Source: Tenacibaculum ovolyticum DSM 18103
Lineage (GTDB): Bacteria > Bacteroidota > Bacteroidia > Flavobacteriales > Flavobacteriaceae
NCBI RefSeq assembly: GCF_000430545.1
Contig: NZ_KE387165.1
Location: 62,728 to 126,727, forward strand
DNA length: 64,000 nt
Reading direction: 5' to 3'
Shown: positions 47,205-56,288 of the stretch, piece by piece
Numbering within the stretch: position 1 is the first letter of the stretch
Layout of the letters: each line of letters opens with the position of its first letter
The notes under the pieces: generated by a model
What the model saw: the letters and a program-made list of their open reading frames with translations, nothing else
Databases searched by the model: none
What the model was told of the DNA's origin: nothing
Position numbers and translations under genes: made by a program

Positions 47205-47327
47205 TTAATAATATATTTAATAATTAGTAGAAAGTACTAGAATAACTTTTATATTCTATTTACAAAAGCTGATTACTTATTTAAAATCTTCTACAGCCAA
47301 TAGGTTTTAGAATTTAGTTGTTTGTTT

Positions 47328-47365
47328 AAAAGATCGTTGAATTAATTTTTAACGATCTTTTTTTA
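47328..47365 (+). terminator. Terminator of the fad operon
   Basis: AAAGATCGTT ... AACGATCTTTTTTT, a 10-bp stem followed by T-run on the plus strand, 123 nt after the fadE stop. Confidence 0.85.
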
Positions 47366-47473
47366 TATCAAAGTAACTTAATAGGCTAGAGTATTTTCTT
47401 TTAAACTGTTTACAAACTTAATAAGTACACATTACCATATCTAATTCAAAAAACTAAATATCAAAATCAATAA

Positions 47474-47502
47474 AAATGCTCTGGAATATCTCCAGAGCAT
47501 TT
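47474..47502 (-). terminator. Terminator of the CBM-like lipoprotein gene
   Basis: AAATGCTCTGGA and its inverse form a perfect 12-bp stem with 5-nt loop, T-rich on the minus side, 48 nt beyond the stop. Confidence 0.85.
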
Positions 47503-47550
47503 ATTATAACAGATTTTTTAATTTAATCTATTAATGAATTTAGTTATTAA

Positions 47551-48006
47551 TTAACTACCGCCTCCACTACATGGTCCAAGGCTATTCCATCCACTAGCGG
47601 TTCTCTCATACAATGTTCCTTTGTAAACCATTAAGTCTCCAACGGCATAAGAAGAATCATCTCCATTATACTCACCAACACCATCACATGGACCTCCACT
47701 AGTACCACACGTGGCTACAAAATCCCATCCAATAGCCGTCTTAACATATAAAGCTCCTAAATAAGTTACCGTATCTCCTATAGAATAAGAAGAGCTATCT
47801 CCATTAAACTCAGCAACCCCATCACAAGGATCTGCCACGAGAGTAGTAAATTCATTAACACCAATATTCTGTTTCGCCATCGGAATTATAACATCTGCTG
47901 GAGTTAGAACTTGATCGGTTTGAATAATGTCTTCTGCGTTATTAGCACAATTGTACAATAAAACTGAAAGTGTTAGCACGAAAATTAATTTAATTAATTT
48001 TTTCAT
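47551..48006 (-). CDS. Lipoprotein with two CBM5/12-like modules
   Basis: 151 residues. The lipobox LYNC gives Cys19. After a linker come two repeats of about 43 residues: DPCDGVAEFNGDSSSYSIGD... and GPCDGVGEYNGDDSSYAVGD..., each with a Cys pair, SYxxGDxVxYxGxLYxxTAxGWxxxxxC and spacing like the chitin-binding CBM5/12 fold. The likely role is a surface protein that binds polysaccharide or another polymer; chitin is a candidate. No chitinase is adjacent. The internal duplication is evident by eye. It ends in Gly-Gly-Gly-Ser. Confidence 0.75.
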   Translation of the reverse strand: MKKLIKLIFVLTLSVLLYNCANNAEDIIQTDQVLTPADVIIPMAKQNIGVNEFTTLVADPCDGVAEFNGDSSSYSIGDTVTYLGALYVKTAIGWDFVATCGTSGGPCDGVGEYNGDDSSYAVGDLMVYKGTLYERTASGWNSLGPCSGGGS

Positions 48007-48289
48007 AATTTTTAAGTTTAGTTTGGTTAAAATTATTATTCTAAAGATAACGATTAATAACGTAAAAGACTAACAATCAGTAAATTATTTAAAAACCATT
48101 TACTTTAAAAGATCAAAAAAACATTTATTTATAATAAGAATTAATAATAATTACAGATATAAACTAGAGAAATAAAGCTTAGTAGCATGCTATTCATTTT
48201 TAAAAGAGGGAATAATAAATCTAAATAAAAACAACACGTTGCAAATCAATTAGTTACATTTAAAATTATTTTCATAACTTTAGTGTGCT

Positions 48290-50311
48290 ATGAAAAAATT
48301 GATTGAATATTTACCCTTACACTTTCTTATATGTGTAATATCTGGAATTATTATACAATTCTATACTAACCTTTGGGAACATAACTTCATACTACTAGTA
48401 GGTCTGATGTTATTAATGCTTTGTTTATTGTATATTTTTAAAAGAAATGGAAACCGTAAGACTTTTACGGTAATGTCAATGATATTATTCATTTTAATTG
48501 GAACATCTACAACCTTTATAAATAACCCTAAAAATTATGCTAATTATTACCAACATAATACTTCTAAAAATACAAGAACAACATTATGCATAAATAGAAT
48601 ATTAAAATCTAGTAAATACTATCATAAACTTGTAGCTGAGGTAGTTCAAATTAACAGTAGACAAACTATTGGTAATATATTAATAAAGTTAAAAAAAGAT
48701 AGCACTACTACTCAATTAAAAGTGGGAGATAAAATTTATATAGCTAAGAAATTTAAAAACTTATCTCCTCCATTAAATCCTTATCAATTTAACTATAAGG
48801 ACTATTTAGGTAAACAATACATTTATCAGCAAGTTATTATTAATAAGGAAGATTATAGAAAGTATAAAAAAGGTACTACATCTATTTATTCCTTATCAGC
48901 AAAATTTAGAAATATAATTATAAGTTCATTAAACGAATATTCATTTACTAAAGATCAACTTTCTGTAATAAACGCACTATTATTAGGTCAACGACAAGAT
49001 ATTTCAAAAAACATACTTAATAGTTACTCAAAAGCTGGTGCAATACACATATTAGCTATTTCAGGGCTGCATATAGGAATCATTCTATTAATTTTATCAT
49101 ATCTATTAACCTTTATAGAAAAAGTAAAACATGGTACTTATATAAAAATTATACTCATTATTATATTGCTATGGACATTTGCTTTTATTGCTGGTATGTC
49201 TGCTTCGGTAGTTAGAGCAGTTACCATGTTCTGTTTTGTAGCTGTTGGTGAATCATTTAAAAAGAAAAAAGTTGTTGAATTTTCATTAATTAGCTCAATG
49301 TTTTTCTTATTATTAATAAAACCTTTATTTATTTTCGATGTTGGATTTCAACTAAGTTATTTGGCTGTTTTTGGAATTATTTGGATACAACCACTTCTTT
49401 ACAAATTATGGAGCCCAAAACTTTGGTTATTTAATAAAATTTGGAAGCTTGTTACCATATCTTTAGCGGCACAAGTAGGTATATTACCTATAAGCTTATA
49501 TTACTTTCATCAATTCCCTGGTTTATTTATACTTTCTAATTTATTAATAATACCTTTTATAGGAGCCATACTAATTGGAGGCATATTAATTATAGTACTT
49601 TCTTTATCAAAAACATTACCGAGTTCATTAGCCAACCTATATGGAGCTATTATTTCACTAATGAATAAATATGTTAATTGGATTTCAAACCAAGAGTCAT
49701 TTTTATTAAATGAAATTTCAATGTCATTTAATGAAATGATTATTTGGTATCTTATAATTATATCTGCTTACCAATTAAGCATGCATAAAAAAACTAAACA
49801 ACTTCTATTCTTGCTAATCTCGATAGTCATACTACAAACTGCTTTACTTATTAATAAATTTGATAGGGAGTCTAAACAAGAAATAATAGTTTTTAATAAG
49901 AGTAAAGAAAATTTACTAGGTTATAGAGATGGGAAAAAATTTAAATTATTACAATATGGTGATACTTTAAAAAAGTATAACAATAATGTTATTAAGGCAT
50001 ATCGAATAAATGAAGATATCAAAAGTACTTTTTCTCCTAAAATAGCTAACGTTATTCGTTATAATTCGGATATTATTTTAATAGTAGATAGTTTAGGAGT
50101 TTATGATTTAACACTAAAAAAACCGATAGTAGTGCTACAAAATTCTCCAAAAATAAATTTAAGTAGGCTAATTGAGACTTTAAAGCCTAAACAGATAATT
50201 GCTGATGGCAGCAATTACAAAAGCTCTTTAAATCGATGGAAATCGACTTGTAAGAAACAAAAAATTCCGTTTCATCAAACTAGACAAAACGGAGCGTTTA
50301 TTATTAAATAA
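48290..50311 (+). CDS. comEC: ComEC/Rec2-type DNA uptake channel protein
   Basis: 673 residues with about nine or ten membrane helices. The N-terminal DUF4131 region (about 30-190) has VGDKIYIAKKFKNLSPPLNPYQFNY. The competence core has LLLGQRQDISKNILNSYSKA, HILAISGLHIGIIL and MSASVVRAVTMF, which are family hallmarks, then SLAAQVGILPISLYYFHQFP. The C-terminal domain is short, without the HxHxDH metallo-beta-lactamase part. It would carry single-stranded DNA across the inner membrane during transformation. It stands alone and converges with a thioredoxin-like gene. Confidence 0.92.
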   Translation: MKKLIEYLPLHFLICVISGIIIQFYTNLWEHNFILLVGLMLLMLCLLYIFKRNGNRKTFTVMSMILFILIGTSTTFINNPKNYANYYQHNTSKNTRTTLCINRILKSSKYYHKLVAEVVQINSRQTIGNILIKLKKDSTTTQLKVGDKIYIAKKFKNLSPPLNPYQFNYKDYLGKQYIYQQVIINKEDYRKYKKGTTSIYSLSAKFRNIIISSLNEYSFTKDQLSVINALLLGQRQDISKNILNSYSKAGAIHILAISGLHIGIILLILSYLLTFIEKVKHGTYIKIILIIILLWTFAFIAGMSASVVRAVTMFCFVAVGESFKKKKVVEFSLISSMFFLLLIKPLFIFDVGFQLSYLAVFGIIWIQPLLYKLWSPKLWLFNKIWKLVTISLAAQVGILPISLYYFHQFPGLFILSNLLIIPFIGAILIGGILIIVLSLSKTLPSSLANLYGAIISLMNKYVNWISNQESFLLNEISMSFNEMIIWYLIIISAYQLSMHKKTKQLLFLLISIVILQTALLINKFDRESKQEIIVFNKSKENLLGYRDGKKFKLLQYGDTLKKYNNNVIKAYRINEDIKSTFSPKIANVIRYNSDIILIVDSLGVYDLTLKKPIVVLQNSPKINLSRLIETLKPKQIIADGSNYKSSLNRWKSTCKKQKIPFHQTRQNGAFIIK

Positions 50312-50317
50312 GGTTGA

Positions 50318-50836
50318 TTAAATAGAACCTTTAAAAGCTTTTGAAAACTCAGACCACTTTTTTGTTTTATAATTATCTTTTGTAAAAAAAGCTAAAACCA
50401 TCTCGAATTTTTTTTCAGCTAAATAACCTGGTACAGTTTGAATTAACCTTTCTTCTAAATCGAAAAAAGCTGTAGAAGGGTAACTCATTTTACCTTTCAT
50501 AATAGCAGCTGCTAATTCATGATATTTGCTCTTACCTTCTTGTACATATTTATAAGTTTTACCTTTAAAACTAATGTCATCTTTTCCTTCACCATCCATT
50601 TTTACAGCATAATAGTTATCGTTAATAAACTTAACGATAACATTATTTTTGTAAGTAGTTTTATCCATTTTCTTACACCAACCACACCAGTCAGTATACA
50701 AATCTACCAAAATAGGTTTTGGATTTTCTTTATTTTTTTCTAATGCTTCTTCAAAAGTTAACCAATTAACTTTCTCTTGCGCCTTTACTCCTACTGAAAT
50801 AATTGCTAAAACTGCTACTAAAATTAATTTCTTCAT
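50318..50836 (-). CDS. Secreted thioredoxin-like protein (WCGWCKK)
   Basis: 172 residues. The signal peptide MKKLILVAVLAIISVGVKAQ precedes a thioredoxin fold with the active site YTDWCGWCKKMDK near residue 50 and the cis-Pro loop MSYPSTAFFD near 120. The DUF255/Thioredoxin_7-like motif (CGWCKKMDKTTY) suggests a periplasmic disulfide reductase or DsbD-fed thioredoxin. It is convergent with comEC, with 6 nt between stops. Confidence 0.88.
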   Translation of the reverse strand: MKKLILVAVLAIISVGVKAQEKVNWLTFEEALEKNKENPKPILVDLYTDWCGWCKKMDKTTYKNNVIVKFINDNYYAVKMDGEGKDDISFKGKTYKYVQEGKSKYHELAAAIMKGKMSYPSTAFFDLEERLIQTVPGYLAEKKFEMVLAFFTKDNYKTKKWSEFSKAFKGSI

Positions 50837-50871
50837 ATCTCTTAAGTCTCAATAAGTATTCCAAATTTACA

Positions 50872-50907
50872 AAAAACCTGTCAATTATTTATTATTGACA
50901 GGTTTTT
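50872..50907 (-). terminator. Terminator of the first POT transporter gene
   Basis: AAAAACCTGTCAAT ... ATTGACAGGTTTTT, a strong 13-bp stem with T-run, 26 nt beyond the stop at 50934. Confidence 0.85.
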
Positions 50908-50933
50908 GAAATATTATATATGTTTGATTAAAC

Positions 50934-52517
50934 TTATTTAACCCCGTGCATTAACTTTTTTACTAATGGAGTTAACCCCATTAAAATGAAACCAGCAAGT
51001 ATTGGTACAATAGTAAAAATTAAAAAGAATGTACTCATATCATATGTTGCAGTAATCTTATCGATCATACCTCCCATAGATCCTGCTGCTTTATTACCCA
51101 TACCTACTGCAATATACCAAAGTCCGAACATTACACCAATTGTAGACGCTGGAACAAGTTTTGATACATAAGATAAACCAACAGGCGACAAGCATAATTC
51201 ACCTAAAGTATGAAGTAAATATGCTAATATTAGCCAAACCATACTTACAGATGCTGTTTGTGCTCCTTGTGGAATCTCAGAAGATCCATAAGCTAACACA
51301 CCAAAACCTAACCCTAAAAGAACTAATCCCAATCCAAACTTTACAGTAGCTGGAGGATTAAATTTACTTTCCCATATTTTTGAAATTAAGGGAGCAAAAG
51401 CAATAATATAAAATGAATTTAAGATAGAGAACCAAGATGCAGGAACTTCAGTTTTCACATCACTAAATTGATTCTTTAGCATCCAAATAACAATACACCA
51501 AATAATAGCAAAACTAGCTCCTAGAAAAAGGTTAGATAAAGCATATTTTTTAAAAGTTATTTTAAATAATTGGAATAAAACATATGTTATTATCAATAAA
51601 GGAACAACTGTTAATAACGTATTTGCAACTCTAAATATATTTGCAGAATCTCCTTCTAAAACTCTATTTGTATAATCTCCTGCAAAAATAGTCATAGAAC
51701 CACCAGCTTGCTCAAAAGCAGCCCAAAAGAAAACAGTAAAAAATGCTAAAATAGCGACAACGATATAACGATCTCTTTGAACATTAGCTGGTATTTTCTC
51801 TTCTTCAATTGTTGCTTTTTCTTCTACATTTTCAATTGCATCATTATATTCAATTGTCTTTGATGGTGATAATCCTATACGTCCAAAAATTCCTTGAGCA
51901 AACCAAAATTGCAACATTCCTAAAAACATAAATACACCTGCTAATCCAAACCCATAATGCCAACCAGCAGTTTCACCAACATATCCACAAAGTAAAATAC
52001 CAACAAAAGCACCAGCGTTTACTCCCATATAGAATATGGTAAAAGCACCATCTTTTTTATCTTGAGCATTTTTGTAAACACCATTAATAATAGATGTAAT
52101 ATTTGGCTTAAATAATCCATTTCCCGCAACTAACAAACCAATACCTAAATACAAACTCCACGGTGTATTTAAAGCCATTGTTGCATGCCCTAAAGTCATT
52201 ATAAAAGCACCAATTGCCACAGCGTATCGATATCCTAAGAATTTATCTGCTAAAAACCCACCAATAATTGGAGAAAAGTACACAAGCATTGTATATGTAC
52301 CATATAATCCTAACGCATCCTCTCTTGACCATCCCCAACCAGGATTATCTCCGGTGATAGCTGATGTTAAAAATAATACTAAAATTGCACGCATTCCATA
52401 ATAAGAAAAACGTTCCCACATTTCAGTAAAAAAAAGAACAAATAAACCAGATGGGTGTCCCATCAATAACTTACGATTCATTTCTGAACCTTCAAATCTA
52501 ATCGTGTCTGTACTCAT
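50934..52517 (-). CDS. Peptide MFS transporter (POT/PTR2 family)
   Basis: 527 residues, 12-plus membrane helices. The POT signature LFFTEMWERFSYYGMRAIL near residue 28 carries the ExxERF proton/peptide motif. GLFKPNITSIINGVY and the loop with DKKDGAFTIFYMGVNAGAF are typical. It takes up di- or tripeptides with protons. It follows a second POT gene (same strand, 69 nt, with a terminator in between) and the DPP-IV-like peptidase gene, so the three make a peptide-use cluster. Fewer charged residues near the C-terminus compared with the paralog. Confidence 0.95.
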   Translation of the reverse strand: MSTDTIRFEGSEMNRKLLMGHPSGLFVLFFTEMWERFSYYGMRAILVLFLTSAITGDNPGWGWSREDALGLYGTYTMLVYFSPIIGGFLADKFLGYRYAVAIGAFIMTLGHATMALNTPWSLYLGIGLLVAGNGLFKPNITSIINGVYKNAQDKKDGAFTIFYMGVNAGAFVGILLCGYVGETAGWHYGFGLAGVFMFLGMLQFWFAQGIFGRIGLSPSKTIEYNDAIENVEEKATIEEEKIPANVQRDRYIVVAILAFFTVFFWAAFEQAGGSMTIFAGDYTNRVLEGDSANIFRVANTLLTVVPLLIITYVLFQLFKITFKKYALSNLFLGASFAIIWCIVIWMLKNQFSDVKTEVPASWFSILNSFYIIAFAPLISKIWESKFNPPATVKFGLGLVLLGLGFGVLAYGSSEIPQGAQTASVSMVWLILAYLLHTLGELCLSPVGLSYVSKLVPASTIGVMFGLWYIAVGMGNKAAGSMGGMIDKITATYDMSTFFLIFTIVPILAGFILMGLTPLVKKLMHGVK

Positions 52518-52543
52518 ATTTTTATTATATAATTTATAAATAA

Positions 52544-52576
52544 AAAGCCTTGTAATATTTACTATTACAAGGCTTT
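52544..52576 (-). terminator. Terminator between the two POT genes
   Basis: AAAGCCTTGTAAT with inverse ATTACAAGGCTTT, a 13-bp stem and 7-nt loop; T-rich on the minus strand. Confidence 0.85.
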
Positions 52577-52586
52577 AATTTTATTC

Positions 52587-53990
52587 TTAGTTATTATCTG
52601 CTAATTCAAATCCTTCAGCTTCTTCGTTTGAAGTTCCTTTAATATCCTCAGCTCCATGTGTTAATCGTTTTAGAGGCTTTAATATTAAAATTATTAGTAT
52701 TCCGAAAATAGTACAAAAAACTGCAATACCTGTAAAAACCTGAAACTCCCCTGCTCCTTCTGACATTGCTCCAACTAATCCAGCTACTTTATTACCTAAA
52801 CCTGTAGCTGCAAAATATGCCCCCATCATAAATGATGCATATTTTACTGGTGCTAATTTTGTTATAAATGATAATGCTACTGGTGAAGCACATAACTCTC
52901 CTATAGTATGGAATAAATAAGCTAACACCAACCATATCATTGCTGATTTTTCAATAACATTCTCACCGTCCATAACTACTTCTGTACTCGCTTTACTCAT
53001 AAAGAAAAAACCAAAAGCCATAATTATTACACCTATTGCCATTTTAAATAAAGAAGAAGACTCTTTACCTTTTTTACCCCATTTATACCAAAAGGCACCA
53101 ACAGCAGTTCCTAAAATAATAATAAAGAATGCATTTACAGATTGAAATACAGCAGCAGGAACTTCATAATCTAAAAAAGAAAGAAGTCTATCTGTTTTTT
53201 GCTCAGTATATAAACTCATTAATCCACCAGCTTGCTCAAAAGCTCCCCAAAAAACAATGATAATTAAGAAAGATAAAAACATTACTAACATTCTATCTTT
53301 CTCTACAGCTGTTAAAGGTTTTTTCATTAATTCTTTATCTGGTGAATCATTTTTTCCTAAAAACTCTCCTACTCCTTCTAAATATTTTAAACCATACATA
53401 TACACTATTTGCCCTAAAGCCATACCAATACCAGCTAATCCAAAACCATAGTGCCATCCATATTCCGCAGCTACAATACCTACAGCTAAAGCACCTAAGA
53501 AAGCACCTAAATTTATTCCAATATAAAAAACATAAAACCCTTTATCTCTTCTATCATCACCTTTTGGGTATAACCCACCAACCATTGTTGAAATATTTGG
53601 CTTTAAAAACCCTACTCCTATTACAATAAATAATAAACCTGTAAAGAAAGCCCATTGTGTATCAATAGCTAAAATACCATGACCGATACATAAAAGAACA
53701 CCTCCTAGCATTACTGCTTTTTTCTGACCGATATATTTATCAGCAATCCAACCTCCTGGTATTGATGTTAAATAAACTAACATTGTATAAGTTCCGTAAA
53801 AAGATATTGTTTCTGCATTTGACCACCCAAAACCAGATTGAGGATTCCCTAATAATATAGGTGCTGCTAAATATAATGTTAAAATGGCACGCATACCGTA
53901 GTATGAAAATCGTTCCCACATTTCTACAAAAAATAATACATACAGTCCTTTAGGATGCCCCCAAAGATCTTCTTGCTTTACAGTGTTCAT
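52587..53990 (-). CDS. Peptide MFS transporter (POT/PTR2 family), paralog
   Basis: 467 residues. The motif LFFVEMWERFSYYGMRAILTL near residue 19, GFLKPNISTMVGGLYPKGDD and GFYVFYIGINLGAF match the POT family. It is paralogous to the neighbouring 527-residue transporter, but shorter by about 60 residues, mainly in the middle loop. Different helix-7 region sequences may reflect different peptide preferences (inference). It lies 12 nt after the DPP-IV-like gene, so it is probably co-transcribed with it. Confidence 0.95.
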   Translation of the reverse strand: MNTVKQEDLWGHPKGLYVLFFVEMWERFSYYGMRAILTLYLAAPILLGNPQSGFGWSNAETISFYGTYTMLVYLTSIPGGWIADKYIGQKKAVMLGGVLLCIGHGILAIDTQWAFFTGLLFIVIGVGFLKPNISTMVGGLYPKGDDRRDKGFYVFYIGINLGAFLGALAVGIVAAEYGWHYGFGLAGIGMALGQIVYMYGLKYLEGVGEFLGKNDSPDKELMKKPLTAVEKDRMLVMFLSFLIIIVFWGAFEQAGGLMSLYTEQKTDRLLSFLDYEVPAAVFQSVNAFFIIILGTAVGAFWYKWGKKGKESSSLFKMAIGVIIMAFGFFFMSKASTEVVMDGENVIEKSAMIWLVLAYLFHTIGELCASPVALSFITKLAPVKYASFMMGAYFAATGLGNKVAGLVGAMSEGAGEFQVFTGIAVFCTIFGILIILILKPLKRLTHGAEDIKGTSNEEAEGFELADNN

Positions 53991-54002
53991 ATTTGTTATA
54001 TT

Positions 54003-56147
54003 TTATAAATTATTTTTAATGAAATTCGTCATTTTGGTATATAAATGTAAACGAGTATTACCACCATAAATTCCGTGATTTCTATCAGGATACATTCCCC
54101 ATTCAAATTGCTTATTCGCTTGTATTAATGCTTCTGCCATTCTATAAGCATTTTGCACATGTACGTTATCATCACCTGTTCCGTGAATCAATAAATACTT
54201 CCCTTTTAATAACTCTGGGTAGTTTAATGGTGAATTTTCATCATATCCTGCTGGATTCTCTTCTGGAGTTCTCATATAACGTTCAGTATAAATACTATCA
54301 TAAAAACGCCAAGTTGTAACAGGAGCTACTGCTATTGCTGTTGCAAAAACATCATTTCCTTTTAATAAACAGTTAGTACTCATATGTCCTCCAAAAGACC
54401 ATCCCCAAATACCAATTCTCTTTGCGTCTACATAAGGTAAATCAGCTAGTTTCTTTGCAACTGCTATTTGATCTTCAGTTTCGTGTTTTACCAAGTTCAT
54501 GTAAGTAACTTTTTTAAAGTCTCTTCCTTTAAATCCTGTACCTCTACCATCAACACAAACAACAATATAACCGTCTTGTGCTAACATTTGATGCCAGTAA
54601 TCATTTGCTCCGTTCCAGCTATTCTTTACATTCTGCGATCCTGGGCCAGAGTACTGGTACATTAATACTGGGTGTTTTTTATTTGCATCGAAATTAGCAG
54701 GCTTAATTGTATACATATTTAAGTCGTTTCCGTTTACATTAATAGTAGAAAACTCTTTTTTACTTAAATTATACTTCGCTACCACTTCTTTTAAAGCTGC
54801 ATTATCTTTTACCGTTTTTAAAACCTTTCCTGCATCATTTCTTAAAGAATACACTGTTGGAGTAAATGCATCAGAAAATGTATTGATAAAATAATGCATA
54901 TTTTTACTAAACGATGCGCTATTAGTACCTAAAGGATTACTTAAAACTTTTTTATTCTCTCCTTTTAAAGAAATACTATAAACACCTCTGTTTATTGATC
55001 CATTTTCAACTGACTGGTAGTAAACTGTTTTTTTATCAGCATCAAAACCATAATAAGAAGTTACCTCCCAATTACCTTTTGTAACTTGATTAATCAATTC
55101 TCCTTTTTTATTGTAATGATAAATGTGATTGAAACCATCTTTTTCACTTGTCCAAATAAAACTATTATCATTTAAAAAAGTTAAATCATCATTTACCTCT
55201 ACATAGGCTTTATCTGTTTCATTTAATATTAATGAAGTATCATATGTTTTAGCATTTATAAAATACATTTTTAAATCATTCTGATGACGATTTAAAGTAC
55301 GTACTGCTAAAATATTATCATCTTTTGTCCAATTAATTCTTGGTATATATTCATAGTCTCCAAAAATAATTTTGGCAGTTCCGTTTGTTGCTAAAGAATA
55401 TACATGTAAAGTAACCTTCGCGTTATCTTCACCTGCTTTCGGGTACTTAAAAACTTCTTGTGTTGGGTATTTTCCTTTACCATACACATCCATAGAAAAT
55501 GTTTTTACAGCACTTTCATCAAAGCGTAAAAAAGCTAAATTACTTCCATTTTCACTCCATTCAAAAGCTCTTACAAAACCAAATTCTTCTTCGTAAACCC
55601 AATCAGTAATACCATTTATAATTTTATTTTTTTCTCCATCAGTTGTTACTTGAACAAGTGAATTACTTGAAAAATCTCTTATAAATAAATTATTATCTTT
55701 TGCATATGCTACTCTTTTACTATCTGGCGAAAAAGTGGGTCTTTGAATATCTTCTCCTATTAGCCTTAATGTTTTTGAAGCAATGTCATACATATAGAAT
55801 GTCCCTAAAAAAGAATGACGAAATATTGGCTTAAAGTTAGTTCCTAAAATTAACTTCGTTTCATCACTATTAAAACTATATGATTGAAACGTTTTTAACT
55901 CGTTTAAATCTTTACTATCTACAATTGTTGCAACTTTCTCTAAAGTTTTATAATCGTATTTATCAACAGAAGAGCTACCTTCTTTATAGTTCAATAATGA
56001 ATAATAATCTCCATTCATTGAATTTAAAGAGTTCATGTAATCAGCTCTAAATGTGCCTTTTCTCCATATATCTTCTAAAGAAATATCTTTTTTTTGTGCT
56101 TGTAAGAGCGTAGATATCCCTATAAAAAGTAGTACTATTTTTTTCAT
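54003..56147 (-). CDS. S9 family prolyl peptidase (DPP-IV-like)
   Basis: 714 residues from the ATG at 56147, where MKKIVLLFIGISTLLQAQ is a normal signal peptide. The frame extends upstream only to a TTG at 56180, which I reject. The N-terminal beta-propeller (DPPIV_N type) spans about 40-470, and the C-terminal hydrolase has nucleophile GIWGWSFGGHMS near 595, Asp in LIHGTGDDNVHVQ near 665 and His in YPDRNHGIYGG near 700. It should remove X-Pro dipeptides or tripeptides in the periplasm and feed the POT transporters downstream. Confidence 0.94.
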   Translation of the reverse strand: MKKIVLLFIGISTLLQAQKKDISLEDIWRKGTFRADYMNSLNSMNGDYYSLLNYKEGSSSVDKYDYKTLEKVATIVDSKDLNELKTFQSYSFNSDETKLILGTNFKPIFRHSFLGTFYMYDIASKTLRLIGEDIQRPTFSPDSKRVAYAKDNNLFIRDFSSNSLVQVTTDGEKNKIINGITDWVYEEEFGFVRAFEWSENGSNLAFLRFDESAVKTFSMDVYGKGKYPTQEVFKYPKAGEDNAKVTLHVYSLATNGTAKIIFGDYEYIPRINWTKDDNILAVRTLNRHQNDLKMYFINAKTYDTSLILNETDKAYVEVNDDLTFLNDNSFIWTSEKDGFNHIYHYNKKGELINQVTKGNWEVTSYYGFDADKKTVYYQSVENGSINRGVYSISLKGENKKVLSNPLGTNSASFSKNMHYFINTFSDAFTPTVYSLRNDAGKVLKTVKDNAALKEVVAKYNLSKKEFSTINVNGNDLNMYTIKPANFDANKKHPVLMYQYSGPGSQNVKNSWNGANDYWHQMLAQDGYIVVCVDGRGTGFKGRDFKKVTYMNLVKHETEDQIAVAKKLADLPYVDAKRIGIWGWSFGGHMSTNCLLKGNDVFATAIAVAPVTTWRFYDSIYTERYMRTPEENPAGYDENSPLNYPELLKGKYLLIHGTGDDNVHVQNAYRMAEALIQANKQFEWGMYPDRNHGIYGGNTRLHLYTKMTNFIKNNL

Positions 56148-56258
56148 ATTGAGTTGTTGTTTACCTAAAAAGTTTGCCAAGTTTACGGAAAAATCACCAA
56201 AAAACGCACCAAAAAACTAGAAATCCTAAATAAGAACTCTATTTTAACAAGATTCATT

Positions 56259-56266
56259 TATCTTTG
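56259..56266 (+). promoter_or_regulatory. Candidate -7 box of the HMG-CoA reductase gene
   Basis: TATCTTTG matches TAnnTTTG and ends 22 nt before the ATG at 56289. A -33 element is not obvious. Confidence 0.5.
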
Positions 56267-56288
56267 GAGCACCTAAATTTTACTAAGA

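Larger units (their letters stand above)
47205..47550. other. Convergent intergenic stretch with two terminators
   Basis: The gap between fadE and the CBM-like lipoprotein gene holds only the two hairpins listed separately. I see no gene or repeat besides them. Confidence 0.55.

Noticed and set aside
53342..53629. Plus-strand 95-residue frame in the POT gene
   Set aside because: Antisense shadow of a membrane protein gene; rich in His, Leu, Tyr by codon reflection.
56148..56180. Upstream TTG start for the DPP-IV-like peptidase
   Set aside because: It would put 11 residues before a perfect signal peptide; ATG at 56147 gives the normal export signal.
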